From assembly GCF_014203705.1 (NCBI RefSeq), contig NZ_JACHJR010000001.1, positions 4,650,001 to 4,714,000 on the forward strand: a DNA stretch of 64,000 nt. Direction: 5' to 3'. Source of the DNA: Kitasatospora gansuensis (lineage in GTDB: Bacteria; Actinomycetota; Actinomycetes; Streptomycetales; Streptomycetaceae). Under the pieces are notes generated by a model. The model worked only from the letters and a program-made list of their open reading frames with translations. It had not been told where the DNA came from and did not search any database. Positions 52,350 through 60,542 of this stretch are shown piece after piece (position 1 is the stretch's first letter; each line of letters begins with the position of its first letter). The translations under genes and the position numbers were made by a program.

Positions 52350-53682
52350 GAGTCGGTTCCCCCTCCGTGCCGGGGGCGGGCTGGACTGCGGCGGCGAGCC
52401 ACCGTTCACCCCTGGTGAGTCCGGTACCGGCGAAGACCCAGTGGGCGAGGACGAGGGTCGTCTCGTCGGCGGCCGGTGCGTCCGGGCCGTGGAGACGTTC
52501 GAGGGTCTGGGCCCGCCGCCAGGCGGTGCGGGCGGCGCGGAGTTCGCCGAGGGTGGTCGAGTACCGGCGGGTCTTGGTGGAGAAGTGCCCCCGGAAGCCG
52601 AGCATGTGGGCCCAGGCCCGGAGCCGCAGCTCGGCCAGCTCGGGACGACGGCCGAGGGTCCAGCACGTACGGATGAGGCGGCGAGCGTGCTCGGGTACGT
52701 CGAGGTAGGCGATGTCGGAGAGGAACTTGACCGGGCGGTCGAGAGCACCGGTCGCGGTCTCGGCGCCCTTGGTGGCGTACTTGGCGATGTAGGCCGCCAC
52801 GGCACGCTCGGTGATCTGGACAGGGCCGGAGAAGTCCGCACTGCGGATCGTGCGGATGTCGAACTGCCTGCCGAAGCCGAAGACGTACGCGCGGCCGTCG
52901 AGATCGGGGCCCGGGATGCTGGTCCGCTGTGCGGCGGCGCGGATCGCGTCGGTGAGCAGTTCGGCCGTGGCCCAGCTCGGCGGGAGATCTGAGCCGCCCT
53001 CGGGGCCGTCGAGGCGGATGACCGCGTGGAAGTGGATGGCACCGCGCTTCTGGTACTCGGCGACCTTGCCGAAGGAGATCCGGGCGAAGTCACGGAACTC
53101 ACGCTGCGTCAGCCCGGCCCGCTTGGCGACCTCCCGGCGGAGCTGGATCGAGAAGCGGGCCCAGATCTTGCCCGCGTGGGCGTTCCAGAGCACCGCGGCT
53201 TCGTAGTCGTAGCGCTCGGGATCAAGCGGCGAGCCGAGCACGGGGTCGTCCGCCAGGTGGGCGATGCCGCAGCGGCAGCGACCGGAGGCAGGCCGGTTGT
53301 GGACCGGGCCGAAGCTCGGGGCGGTGAAGGTGGCGAAGACCCGGGGGTGGGTGGCCACGGTCTCCGGGGTGCCCTTACCGCCCGTGAGCCCGGCGGTGAT
53401 CAGGTGGAAGGTGTCGCGGCGGTAGGTCTCGGCACAGGATGGGCAACGGGTGGTGCGGCGGTTGCCGCAGCGTACGAGCAAGTGGCCGGCGGGGAGTGCG
53501 GCGGACTCCAGGTGGTGCAGCACCTGGCCGGTGCTCTCGTTGATCTCGGTACGCCAGCCGTGAAGGCGGATGGGGGTGGTGCATCCGGCGAGGCCGGAGA
53601 GCTGACGGGCCAGGGCGGGCATGGTGCCGAGTTGGGCCAGGCCGACGAGGTCGGCGACGGGCGGTGCGGTTGTGGCGGTCAT
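52336..53682 (-). CDS. Replication initiator (RepSA-like, rolling circle)
   Basis: A 448-residue Rep. The HUH motif is HFHAVIRLD (H217, H219), and the probable catalytic tyrosine motif is AAYIAKYATKGAE (Y298/Y302). Cysteine pairs at 80/83 (CPSCAETYRRD) and 136/138 suggest a zinc-binding segment, as in RepSA of pSAM2. It would nick and start rolling-circle replication of the excised circle. ATG 53682 starts the frame; the 3' end overlaps xis. Confidence 0.88.
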   Translation of the reverse strand: MTATTAPPVADLVGLAQLGTMPALARQLSGLAGCTTPIRLHGWRTEINESTGQVLHHLESAALPAGHLLVRCGNRRTTRCPSCAETYRRDTFHLITAGLTGGKGTPETVATHPRVFATFTAPSFGPVHNRPASGRCRCGIAHLADDPVLGSPLDPERYDYEAAVLWNAHAGKIWARFSIQLRREVAKRAGLTQREFRDFARISFGKVAEYQKRGAIHFHAVIRLDGPEGGSDLPPSWATAELLTDAIRAAAQRTSIPGPDLDGRAYVFGFGRQFDIRTIRSADFSGPVQITERAVAAYIAKYATKGAETATGALDRPVKFLSDIAYLDVPEHARRLIRTCWTLGRRPELAELRLRAWAHMLGFRGHFSTKTRRYSTTLGELRAARTAWRRAQTLERLHGPDAPAADETTLVLAHWVFAGTGLTRGERWLAAAVQPAPGTEGEPTRAQA

Positions 53683-53753
53683 GGTGGTCCACCTCCAGCA
53701 GGGAAGGGCCCCGGGGCCGTGCCGGTTCGAGTCCGGCCCCGGGGCAGGCGTGT

Positions 53754-53939
53754 TCAGGCGCGGGAGGTGGCCAGGCGGAGCGGGCTGGTGCCGAGGCCCT
53801 GGCAGGACTGGCAGTTGACCGGGAGGGTGTCGCGGGTGCCGTCGGACCGAGTCGAGCCGGTGGCGATGTGGGCGCGGCCGAAGCCGTGGCAGTCGCGGCA
53901 GATCCGACGCGGGTTGAGCGGGTGCTGCTGGGGCATCAT
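53754..53939 (-). CDS. Small zinc-ribbon-like protein of the element
   Basis: A 61-residue protein with two CxxCxGxG-type half-motifs (CRDCHGFG, CQSCQGLG), like a single DnaJ-type zinc finger. Start ATG 53939 (a second ATG follows) has GGAGA upstream. It is in line with the spread/transfer genes; function unknown. Confidence 0.65.
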   Translation of the reverse strand: MMPQQHPLNPRRICRDCHGFGRAHIATGSTRSDGTRDTLPVNCQSCQGLGTSPLRLATSRA

Positions 53940-54038
53940 GAGCTGGTCTCCTTCATCGGGCTTCGGTTCGTGAGGAGGTGCGGCCCCGGGGCGGTGGGAT
54001 GCTTGGCGGCTTTTGCCGCCCCGGGGCTCTGTGCTGTC

Positions 54039-54581
54039 TCAGCGACGGCGAGCGGTACGGCCGTCGGGCTTGCGGGTGTACATGTCCCGGTCGGCGGCGG
54101 AGAGCGCTTCGGTCAGCAGCAACGCGGCCGGGTGCGACGCTCCCGTGGACGCGCCGACGTCCAGCAACTGGCCCTTGAACGGCACGGGTTCGTGCAGGGC
54201 GGCGTGCAGATCGGCGAGGCGCTCGTCCGAGTCCACGACGATGGCGGCGAACTCGTCACCGCCCAGGCGAGCAGCCACACCGGCAGAGCCGCACCACGCG
54301 GCGAGCCGGTCCGCGGTTGCCGCCAGGACGGCATCACCGGCGGCGTGACCGTAGGTGTCGTTGACGTGCTTGAAGTCGTCCAGGTCGATCAGCAGCACCG
54401 TCGTTCGGCCGGCGCGGGAGCGGATGAGCCGTTCGGCGCGGGAGGTGAAGCCGTCGCGGGTGAGCAAGCCGGTCAGCGGGTCGCGGCGGGCGGTGGCCAG
54501 GCGGCGCGTCAGCCACGTGGTGTGAGCGCTCCAGCCGAGGAGCGGGACGCCGACGGCGGCCAGGTACGGGGCGAGGTCCAT
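54039..54581 (-). CDS. GGDEF-domain protein (putative diguanylate cyclase)
   Basis: A 180-residue protein. A short hydrophobic N-terminus (about 1-20) is followed by one GGDEF domain with DPLTGLLTRDGF, LLIDLDDFKHVNDTYGHAAGD and an intact GGDEF at residues 107-111. No RxxD inhibitory site is visible five residues before it. It should be able to make c-di-GMP, which controls Streptomyces development through BldD. Its place among transfer genes is unusual enough to note. Confidence 0.85.
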   Translation of the reverse strand: MDLAPYLAAVGVPLLGWSAHTTWLTRRLATARRDPLTGLLTRDGFTSRAERLIRSRAGRTTVLLIDLDDFKHVNDTYGHAAGDAVLAATADRLAAWCGSAGVAARLGGDEFAAIVVDSDERLADLHAALHEPVPFKGQLLDVGASTGASHPAALLLTEALSAADRDMYTRKPDGRTARRR

Positions 54582-54656
54582 CGTTGCGGGTCCTTCCAGG
54601 AGGTGCGGACCGGGGGCGGTGGGATGCTTGGCGGCTTGGCCGCCCCGGGACCGAGG

Positions 54657-55190
54657 TCAGATACCGAGCGACAGTGCGCGGGCAGCAGCCCGGTCGAGCA
54701 GGTGGTGCACGTCGGCCTGACGGGTCGTCGGCGCGTCGTTGAACATGTCCGGCGAGCTGACGAACCGGCCGGTGGCGTGCAGGGTCTCCATCACCTGGTT
54801 CCGGGCACGGCTGACGGTCGCCGGGGTGCCATAGCCATGGGCCAGGACGGCGGCTTGGGCACCGAGGAGGCAGACCCGGCCCGCCTCGTCCCACAGCGCG
54901 CCCTGCAGCCAGCCCGCGTGGTGCAGGTAGCGAGAGGTCAGCCGCAGGTGATCGGCGACGCTCACCGAGACCGGCCTGGCCGGACGGCGGGCGATCCGGT
55001 CGAGCAGCGTCACCCGGGGCAGCGGGTGGCCAACGTTCCAGAGCTGCACCGTGGAGCCGTACGGGCAGACGTACGGCACCAGCGGCAGAGCTGCGGTCGG
55101 GAGGGAAGCGAGGTACGCCTCGATCTCGGCGACCAGCCCGGAGCTGTCCCAGGTGACGAGGGGCGGTGCAGTGATCAGAGTGCTCGGCAT
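54657..55190 (-). CDS. DUF6197-like protein of the element
   Basis: A 177-residue soluble protein. The segment VADHLRLTSRYLHHAGWLQG followed by ALWDEAGRVCLLGAQ and the ending with FNDAPTTRQADVHHLLDRAA fits a family common on Streptomyces plasmids and AICEs (DUF6197) with unknown role. ATG 55190 follows GGGAG. Confidence 0.65.
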   Translation of the reverse strand: MPSTLITAPPLVTWDSSGLVAEIEAYLASLPTAALPLVPYVCPYGSTVQLWNVGHPLPRVTLLDRIARRPARPVSVSVADHLRLTSRYLHHAGWLQGALWDEAGRVCLLGAQAAVLAHGYGTPATVSRARNQVMETLHATGRFVSSPDMFNDAPTTRQADVHHLLDRAAARALSLGI

Positions 55191-55213
55191 TGCTAACTCC
55201 CCTTTCTGGGAGG

Positions 55214-55411
55214 TCACTTGGCGCCGGTCTGGTTGATGATCTTCACGCCGTCGCGGGTGGTCTTGTCGATGACCGGGGCGGCCGAGGTGTCGGCCAGGTA
55301 GAAGCCGAGGAGGACGAAGGCGATCACGACCCACCAGCGGAGCCGCAGTTGGCGGAAGAGCAGCCAGGCGACGATCAGCAGGATGACGGTGAACGGGAGA
55401 GTGACGTCCAT
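55214..55411 (-). CDS. Small membrane protein (Spd-type position)
   Basis: A 65-residue protein with two hydrophobic helices (about 4-21 and 25-42) and a short polar tail. Its position between DUF6197 and the SpdB-like gene matches the small hydrophobic spread proteins of conjugative Streptomyces elements. Sequence alone gives no function. Confidence 0.65.
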   Translation of the reverse strand: MDVTLPFTVILLIVAWLLFRQLRLRWWVVIAFVLLGFYLADTSAAPVIDKTTRDGVKIINQTGAK

Positions 55412-55423
55412 CTGTGGTGCCTC

Positions 55424-56086
55424 TCAGGCGAGTTCGGCGATGAGTGCCGAAGCGAGCGGGTCCTTGATGCCGAGCCGAGCGCGCAGGGTGGCCGGGTCGA
55501 TCGGGCTGCCGGTCCGGGCGCGGTGGTCGTCGGCGACCTTGCGGGCATGCGTGAGCAGGGAGGCCGGGAGTACCGGGGCCGGGGTCGCGCTGATAGCGGG
55601 CGGAGCAGGGGGCGCCGGAGGTCGGACCAGCTCGGGTACGGGCGGCGGTGACGGGTCCGGCTCCTGGACGTACAGGGCCGGGACTTCCTCCTCGGCCTCG
55701 ACCGGTTCCGCCGGCGCTTCATCAGCGGCAGGAGTGTGGGCGAGCAGCGTGCCGCCGAGGAAGGCAGCGGCAGGCCACCCGGCAACGATGATCCGAAGCC
55801 AGGCCGGGGTGTCGGCGAGGTTGAGCAGTCCGGCGGTGCCGATGTTCGCGCCGAGCGAGGCGGTCAGCGCGATGACGAACCAGCACCAGGCGAGCCGTAC
55901 GGAGATCCGGGCCCGGAGTCGGCGCCAGGCGGCGACCAGGAGCAGATCGACCGAGATCGGGTAGGCCCACGCCTTCCAGCCGCTCTGCCCGGCGGCTTCG
56001 GCCAGGTCGTGCAGATGGGCGAAGGACAGCGCGGCGGCGATGAGGGCCTGCACCAGGACGGCGTCCAGAACGGGCAGACGGCGCAT
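55424..56086 (-). CDS. SpdB-like spread protein (DUF2637)
   Basis: A 220-residue membrane protein. Four N-terminal helices include WAYPISVDLLLVAAWRR (the conserved DUF2637 Asp-containing helix) and LAWCWFVIALTASLGANIGT. A Pro-rich linker leads to a C-terminal helix-turn-helix-like region (DHRARTGSPIDPATLRARLG). DUF2637/SpdB proteins help move conjugated DNA between hyphal compartments. It is 12 bp from the small membrane gene, in the same operon. Confidence 0.8.
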   Translation of the reverse strand: MRRLPVLDAVLVQALIAAALSFAHLHDLAEAAGQSGWKAWAYPISVDLLLVAAWRRLRARISVRLAWCWFVIALTASLGANIGTAGLLNLADTPAWLRIIVAGWPAAAFLGGTLLAHTPAADEAPAEPVEAEEEVPALYVQEPDPSPPPVPELVRPPAPPAPPAISATPAPVLPASLLTHARKVADDHRARTGSPIDPATLRARLGIKDPLASALIAELA

Positions 56087-56139
56087 GCTGGTTCACCTCC
56101 AAGAAGTCGGGACGGGGTCGGGCGGGAAGGCCTCGGCGG

Positions 56140-56346
56140 TCACCGACGGTGGTGGTCGGCGGCGGCGCGGGCCTCGCGGGCAACCTGGGCCACCTCACGG
56201 TCGTGCGGGTTCTGGGCGGCGATGCGCTCCAGTAGGTCGGCCTTGTCGGCGAGGAGCGGACCGGGGCCGCCCTTGGACTCGGCGGAGGCCCGGACGTTGG
56301 CGAGGAAGGCGCCGATCTCGGCGATGGTGGGCTGCTTGCGGTTCAT
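56140..56346 (-). CDS. Small hypothetical protein of the element
   Basis: A 68-residue charged helical protein (AEIGAFLANVRASAESKGG, then LLERIAAQNPHDREVAQVAR). ATG 56346 has GAAGGAG upstream, and its place in the transfer operon supports it as real. No function is known. Confidence 0.6.
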   Translation of the reverse strand: MNRKQPTIAEIGAFLANVRASAESKGGPGPLLADKADLLERIAAQNPHDREVAQVAREARAAADHHRR

Positions 56347-56428
56347 GGCAGTGCTCCTTCGGGATTTGGGCATGGGCGTGGCAGGGACTTGGCGCGAGGC
56401 GGTCACGCCGACCGTCGGGTGGAGGGAC

Positions 56429-57808
56429 CTACTTGGTGAGCTGGCTCGGGAGGTGCACCGGGGTCGGCGGCGCGGGAGCAGCCGGTGCCGAGCTCGGCCG
56501 GAAGGCGGCGAGCCGAAACAGGGTGGGCGTCATGTACGCGAACTCGGCGCAGCGGGAGGCCACTTCGGCCAGCGAGCGATACGGAGTGCGGATCTGCGAC
56601 CAGTAGCCGGAGGTGTCACCGGTGACGGCCATTCCGGGCATGTCGGGGCTGATTCGGGTGGCGGCGAGCATCGCGGCTTCGGACACGTCGCCGAGCCCCA
56701 TCTTGGCGCTCTCCAGGTCGTTGACTCGGTGGACCGTCCGGCCGGTGAGCTGAGACCGGAGCATGGTTGCCCCCTTGCCCAGGTCGGAGCCGAAACGCTG
56801 GCCCGAGATCTCCAGGAAGATGCCTGCGGCGCGGGCGAGTTGGGCGAGCCGAATCAGCGCCGTGACGATCTGGTTCCGCCGCTGTTCGTCTGCCTTGCTT
56901 CCGACGAGGAACAGCTCGGCGATCTCGTCCACCAGGACCACGATCGGCAGCGGCCGGACATTCTCCGGGAGCCCCCAGATATCGGCGGTCACGTCTTCGG
57001 CGGCGACCGAGCCGGGTACACCCTGGTAGGCCCGGATCAGGTCGTACCGGTCGTCCATTTCCACCAGCAGGGCCAGGAGCAGGCCGAGCGCTTCACTCTG
57101 GTCGGTCGCCAGGGCCGACAGCCGCCGGGCGAAGGGCAGTTGCTCGATGCCGCCCTTGCAGTCGATGCCGACCAGGGCGACCGGTTGCGGGGCGAGGCCG
57201 TACACCAGGTTGCGGGTGTACATGGATTTCCCGGACTGGCTGGCACCGAGGTTCAGCCCGTGCGCGATCTCCCGGAAGTCCCGCATGTGCGCGGTGCCGT
57301 CGGAACGGAGCGCAACCGGCACCCGCAGCAGACCGGCCGACTTCGCCGCACGCGGCATCCGGACCTCACGGAGCACGTCGAAGCCGACGATCCGCAGGTC
57401 CACCACACCGGGCTTGACCTCGGCGACGTGCACCGCGTGGACGCCCCAGGCGTGGCGAAGGCGCTCGGTGGCGTTGACCACGTCGGCGGTCTCCTGGCCG
57501 CTGGCGAGACGGAGCCGCAGCCGGAGGCCGGTCGAGGAGCCCTGGACGCCCCGGATCTTCGGAGCGGCGGGCTTGGTCTCGCGGTTGGTGGCCTGAGCCG
57601 CCATGGCCCGCCAGAACGACGGCTCCACGGTCAGGCCGCACGACTCCATCACGGTGTCGTAGTCGCGCCGGATCCGGCCGAGCGTCAGCGGCAGGCCGAA
57701 CGAGACCCAGTAGGCGCGGGGGTGCCGGGCCTTGGCGTAGAGAGCGGCCCCGGTGACACCGGCCGTCGGGAGGCCCAGCTCCAGGAGCATGGTGCTCAGA
57801 GCGGACAC
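56429..57808 (-). CDS. traB: TraB-type FtsK/SpoIIIE DNA translocase
   Basis: A 459-residue conjugative translocase. Walker A is GASQSGKS (188-195), Walker B is VLVDE (291-295) and a FtsK-like C-terminal region follows. In Streptomyces, a single TraB hexamer moves double-stranded plasmid DNA between hyphae. The N-terminal ~45 residues are hydrophobic but short. GTG 57808 begins 5 nt after the stop of the upstream gene; ATG 57790 is an alternative. Confidence 0.88.
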   Translation of the reverse strand: MSALSTMLLELGLPTAGVTGAALYAKARHPRAYWVSFGLPLTLGRIRRDYDTVMESCGLTVEPSFWRAMAAQATNRETKPAAPKIRGVQGSSTGLRLRLRLASGQETADVVNATERLRHAWGVHAVHVAEVKPGVVDLRIVGFDVLREVRMPRAAKSAGLLRVPVALRSDGTAHMRDFREIAHGLNLGASQSGKSMYTRNLVYGLAPQPVALVGIDCKGGIEQLPFARRLSALATDQSEALGLLLALLVEMDDRYDLIRAYQGVPGSVAAEDVTADIWGLPENVRPLPIVVLVDEIAELFLVGSKADEQRRNQIVTALIRLAQLARAAGIFLEISGQRFGSDLGKGATMLRSQLTGRTVHRVNDLESAKMGLGDVSEAAMLAATRISPDMPGMAVTGDTSGYWSQIRTPYRSLAEVASRCAEFAYMTPTLFRLAAFRPSSAPAAPAPPTPVHLPSQLTK

Positions 57809-57813
57809 CGGGG

Positions 57814-58167
57814 TCAGCCGTTCGCGCTGGCGAACGCGGGCATGGAGGCGGTGACCGCGTCGGCGCGGAAGGCGATGCCGGAGCGCTTCTGGCCGTTGAA
57901 CTCGTTCTCCCACGGCCGGGCGATGAGCTTGGTCAGGGCGACCAGGGTCCCGGGAGTCAGGTCGTCGGGCACCCCGGGCTGCGGCACGGTCAGGGACAGG
58001 ATGTCGGCTTGGCCGTTGGCCACGAAGGTCACGTCGAGGGTCATCAGCGGGGCGCCGGTCTCGGTGTCGAAGGCCAGCTCACCGGTCTGCCGGTTCTTCA
58101 GCTTCGGGCGGGGCTCCTGGGCCACCATCACCAGCGCGCCGGTCGTGTCGACGGGGATGAACTTCAT
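57814..58167 (-). CDS. SCO3933-family regulatory protein of the element
   Basis: A 117-residue protein (MKFIPVDTTGALVMVAQEP...DTETGAPLMTLDVTFVANGQ) of a small family found just upstream of traB in AICEs. It probably acts with the FtsK-like protein or in replication control, but the mechanism is unknown. ATG 58167 has AAGGAG upstream. It is the first gene of the leftward operon, facing the gntR gene. Confidence 0.75.
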   Translation of the reverse strand: MKFIPVDTTGALVMVAQEPRPKLKNRQTGELAFDTETGAPLMTLDVTFVANGQADILSLTVPQPGVPDDLTPGTLVALTKLIARPWENEFNGQKRSGIAFRADAVTASMPAFASANG

Positions 58168-58239
58168 GGTCCGACTCCTTCGCACAGCACCAGGAGCAGT
58201 TCCGCTCCCGGAGCAGCCAACTCGTAGCGAACGCCACAA

Positions 58240-58290
58240 GTTCTCAACTCCTCTAGTTCTCAAGTCCTCTTGAGGAGTTGCTAGAACTAT
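58240..58290. promoter_or_regulatory. Operator-like repeat array in front of gntR
   Basis: AGTTCTCAACTCCTCT (58240-58255) is followed immediately by AGTTCTCAAGTCCTCT (58256-58271), then by an inverted copy (TGAGGAGTTgcTAGAACT, 58272-58289) with a 2-bp insertion. It lies between the leftward transfer operon and the rightward gntR gene, exactly where a KorSA-type repressor would bind. Confidence 0.7.
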
Positions 58291-58371
58291 GACGGGCCAT
58301 CAGCTAGTCGTCAACACCTCTTTAGGACTTAGGATGAGCGGGAGAACACGACAGGACGGTGACCCAGCACC

Positions 58372-59160
58372 ATGGCCAACCAGTACGAGCGGATTTCGAC
58401 CGATCTCCGACGGAAGATCACCAGCGGCGAACTGACCGAGGGCGACCGGCTTCCGTCGGAGGCAGCGCTCGCCGATCAGTACGGCGTGAGCGTGCCGACC
58501 CTTCGGCAGGGTGTCGGGGTGCTCCAGGCGGAGGGGCTGGTGGAGAAGCAGCACGGCCGCGGCACCTTCGTCCGCCGGCAGCCGAAGAAGGTCACCCGCT
58601 ACAACGACCGCCACCAGTGGGAGAAGGACCGGGCCCGCGAGCCGGAGACCGAACGCCGAAAGACCGGGGCGACCGAGCACGACACCGGGCTGCAGGTGGA
58701 CGACCTCGTCTTCCACGCCGAGTACGAGCAGGTGCCGGCCCCCGCCGAGCTGGCCGAGCTGTTCGGCGTGCCGGAGGGGACGACCCTGCTGGAGCGGAAG
58801 TACCGCACGAGCTACCGCGAGGAGCGCGCGCCGTTCAACACCGTGCGGTCGTACTTGGTGCTCGACGTGATCTCCAAGAACCCCGACCTGCTCCGTGACG
58901 ACCTGGAGCCGTGGCCCGGCGGCACGCAGAACCAGCTCTTCACCGTCGGCATCGAGCTCGACCGCATCGTGGAGACCTTCAAGGCCCGGCCGCCCACGCC
59001 GGATGAAACCGAAGAACTCGGTCTGCCGGTGGGTGTGTCCGTGGTGATCCTCCGCAAGACTTCGTACGACACCGCCGACCGCGTGGTGGAGGTCTCCGAC
59101 GTAGTACTCCCCGGCGACCGAACCGAGATGGTCTACACGACCAAGCTGAGCAGGTGGTGA
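58372..59160 (+). CDS. GntR-family repressor (KorSA-like)
   Basis: A 262-residue GntR/HutC-type regulator. The N-terminal winged helix (LPSEAALADQYGVSVPTLRQ) is at about 27-46 and a UTRA effector domain follows from about 90 to 255. In pSAM2, the GntR protein KorSA represses transfer and replication until triggered. ATG 58372 is the start. The divergent position next to the transfer operon and the repeated operator array support that role. Confidence 0.88.
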   Translation: MANQYERISTDLRRKITSGELTEGDRLPSEAALADQYGVSVPTLRQGVGVLQAEGLVEKQHGRGTFVRRQPKKVTRYNDRHQWEKDRAREPETERRKTGATEHDTGLQVDDLVFHAEYEQVPAPAELAELFGVPEGTTLLERKYRTSYREERAPFNTVRSYLVLDVISKNPDLLRDDLEPWPGGTQNQLFTVGIELDRIVETFKARPPTPDETEELGLPVGVSVVILRKTSYDTADRVVEVSDVVLPGDRTEMVYTTKLSRW

Positions 59161-59162
59161 GC

Positions 59163-59921
59163 ATGACCAACGTCGTGAGCGTGATCACGGCCGTGCACGG
59201 CCCGAGCGCCAAGTACCTGGCCGACGCCTACAAGTCGCTCAACGAGCAGGAGATGCCCGCCGGTTGGGACTGGCAGTGGGTGATCCAGGAGGACGGCGAG
59301 ACGGACGACGTAGCGCCCCACGTCCCGGACGACGCCCGGATCAGCTTCGGCCAGGGCCGCCACGGCCGAGCCGGGATGGCCCGGACGATGGGCATGTCCC
59401 GGGCGGTCGGGCAGTTCGTGCGGGTGCTGGACGCCGACGACATGCTCACCCCGGGAGCTCTGGCCCGCGATATCGCGGCGCTGACCGGCCGGCCGGACGT
59501 CGCGTGGACCACCTCGCGGGTACTCGACCTGCTGCCGGACGGGAGCACGGTCGGCTTCGACCAGGACCCGCCGGAAGGCCCGATCGAGCGCGGCGAGGTG
59601 CTGTCCCACTGGCAGGCCCACGATTACCGGGCGCAGGTCCACCCGGCGACGCTGTGCGCGCGGCGGGACCTGGTGCTCGCGCTCGGCGGGTGGATGGCAC
59701 TCCCGGCTTCGGAGGACACCGGACTGCTCCTGGCGCTCAACGCGGTAAGCCGCGGCTGGTTCACGGCGGAGACCGGACTCCTCTACCGGAAGTGGCCCGG
59801 ACAGAGCACCAGCCAGGCCGCCCACAGCGAGCAGGAAGAGCGGGCGGCTCGGATGGCAGTCGTCGAGGCACGGGCCGAGGCACTGCTCGCGCTGGAGAAC
59901 TGGCGGATCGACGCAGCCTGA
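59163..59921 (+). CDS. Family 2 glycosyltransferase (accessory gene)
   Basis: A 252-residue GT-A fold GT2 enzyme. The N-terminal nucleotide-binding region is VSVITAVHGPSAKYLADAYK and the metal-binding DxD is RVLDADDML; the acceptor region is RDLVLALGGWMALPASEDTG. The sugar and acceptor are unknown. It starts 2 bp after the gntR stop and should be in the same transcript, so it is under the regulator's control. Similar genes often travel in this position in Streptomyces AICEs. Confidence 0.8.
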   Translation: MTNVVSVITAVHGPSAKYLADAYKSLNEQEMPAGWDWQWVIQEDGETDDVAPHVPDDARISFGQGRHGRAGMARTMGMSRAVGQFVRVLDADDMLTPGALARDIAALTGRPDVAWTTSRVLDLLPDGSTVGFDQDPPEGPIERGEVLSHWQAHDYRAQVHPATLCARRDLVLALGGWMALPASEDTGLLLALNAVSRGWFTAETGLLYRKWPGQSTSQAAHSEQEERAARMAVVEARAEALLALENWRIDAA

Positions 59922-59936
59922 GCAGGACACAGCACG

Positions 59937-59972
59937 GAGCAGCCCCGGCGGGATCTACTGCCGGGGCTGCTC
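59937..59972. terminator. Hairpin terminator between converging genes
   Basis: A perfect 13-bp inverted repeat GAGCAGCCCCGGC with a 10-nt loop lies after the GT2 stop and overlaps the stop of the converging hypothetical gene, followed by TGTTT. Confidence 0.85.
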
Positions 59973-60542
59973 TGTTTCCTCGGAGCTGCGAGTGGCCGGC
60001 AGGATCAGGCCGCGAGCCGAGTGCTGGTCACCGGCGAAGCCGCCGCGCACGCCGAGGTCAGCTCGAGCCACCTCATGGAAGACGTTGACCGCCCGGAAGA
60101 ACTCGGAGTGGAGGGCACGCCAGTCGGCGAGGGTTCCCTCCACCAGGCGGCGGGCTTGCCAGTCGATCGCCAGGGTTGCGGTGTTGACCGCGTGGGCGGC
60201 TTCGATCACGTCGTCCCCGGCGAGCATCATCAGCCGCTCGAACGCGAGGGCCCGGCGCCCCTCAGCCTCGGTGAGGTCCATCAGCAGCTCATGCTCGGTG
60301 CGCGGCATCGCCCGAATGTCGTGGGTCACCTCGTACGCCAGCACGGCCGCGTAGACACAGGACCGGACCCCGCCGACGTACTCCACGTAGGTGTCGAGCT
60401 TCTTCTCGTCCCAGCGGACCCGCAGGCCGTCCTTGCGCCTGCTCCGCTCCATCAGTTGGTTCGTCACGTACGTGGTCAGCGCCCCGAGCACCACGGCGGC
60501 GATCGTCACGAGCTGGGTGATGGTATCCACGGGCCCCCGCAC
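59955..60542 (-). CDS. Hypothetical membrane-anchored protein of the element
   Basis: A 195-residue protein with one N-terminal membrane helix (about residues 8-25) followed by a basic patch (RSRRKDGLRVRWDEKK) and a long helical region. It is a single-pass cytoplasm-facing protein by the positive-inside rule. The start could be GTG 60542 or GTG 60530. No homology is recognised. Confidence 0.6.
   Translation of the reverse strand: MRGPVDTITQLVTIAAVVLGALTTYVTNQLMERSRRKDGLRVRWDEKKLDTYVEYVGGVRSCVYAAVLAYEVTHDIRAMPRTEHELLMDLTEAEGRRALAFERLMMLAGDDVIEAAHAVNTATLAIDWQARRLVEGTLADWRALHSEFFRAVNVFHEVARADLGVRGGFAGDQHSARGLILPATRSSEETEQPRQ

Noticed and set aside
58168..58371. CRISPR-like array in front of gntR
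   Set aside because: The repeats are contiguous or inverted with no spacer structure and no cas genes are in the window; operator sites explain them better.
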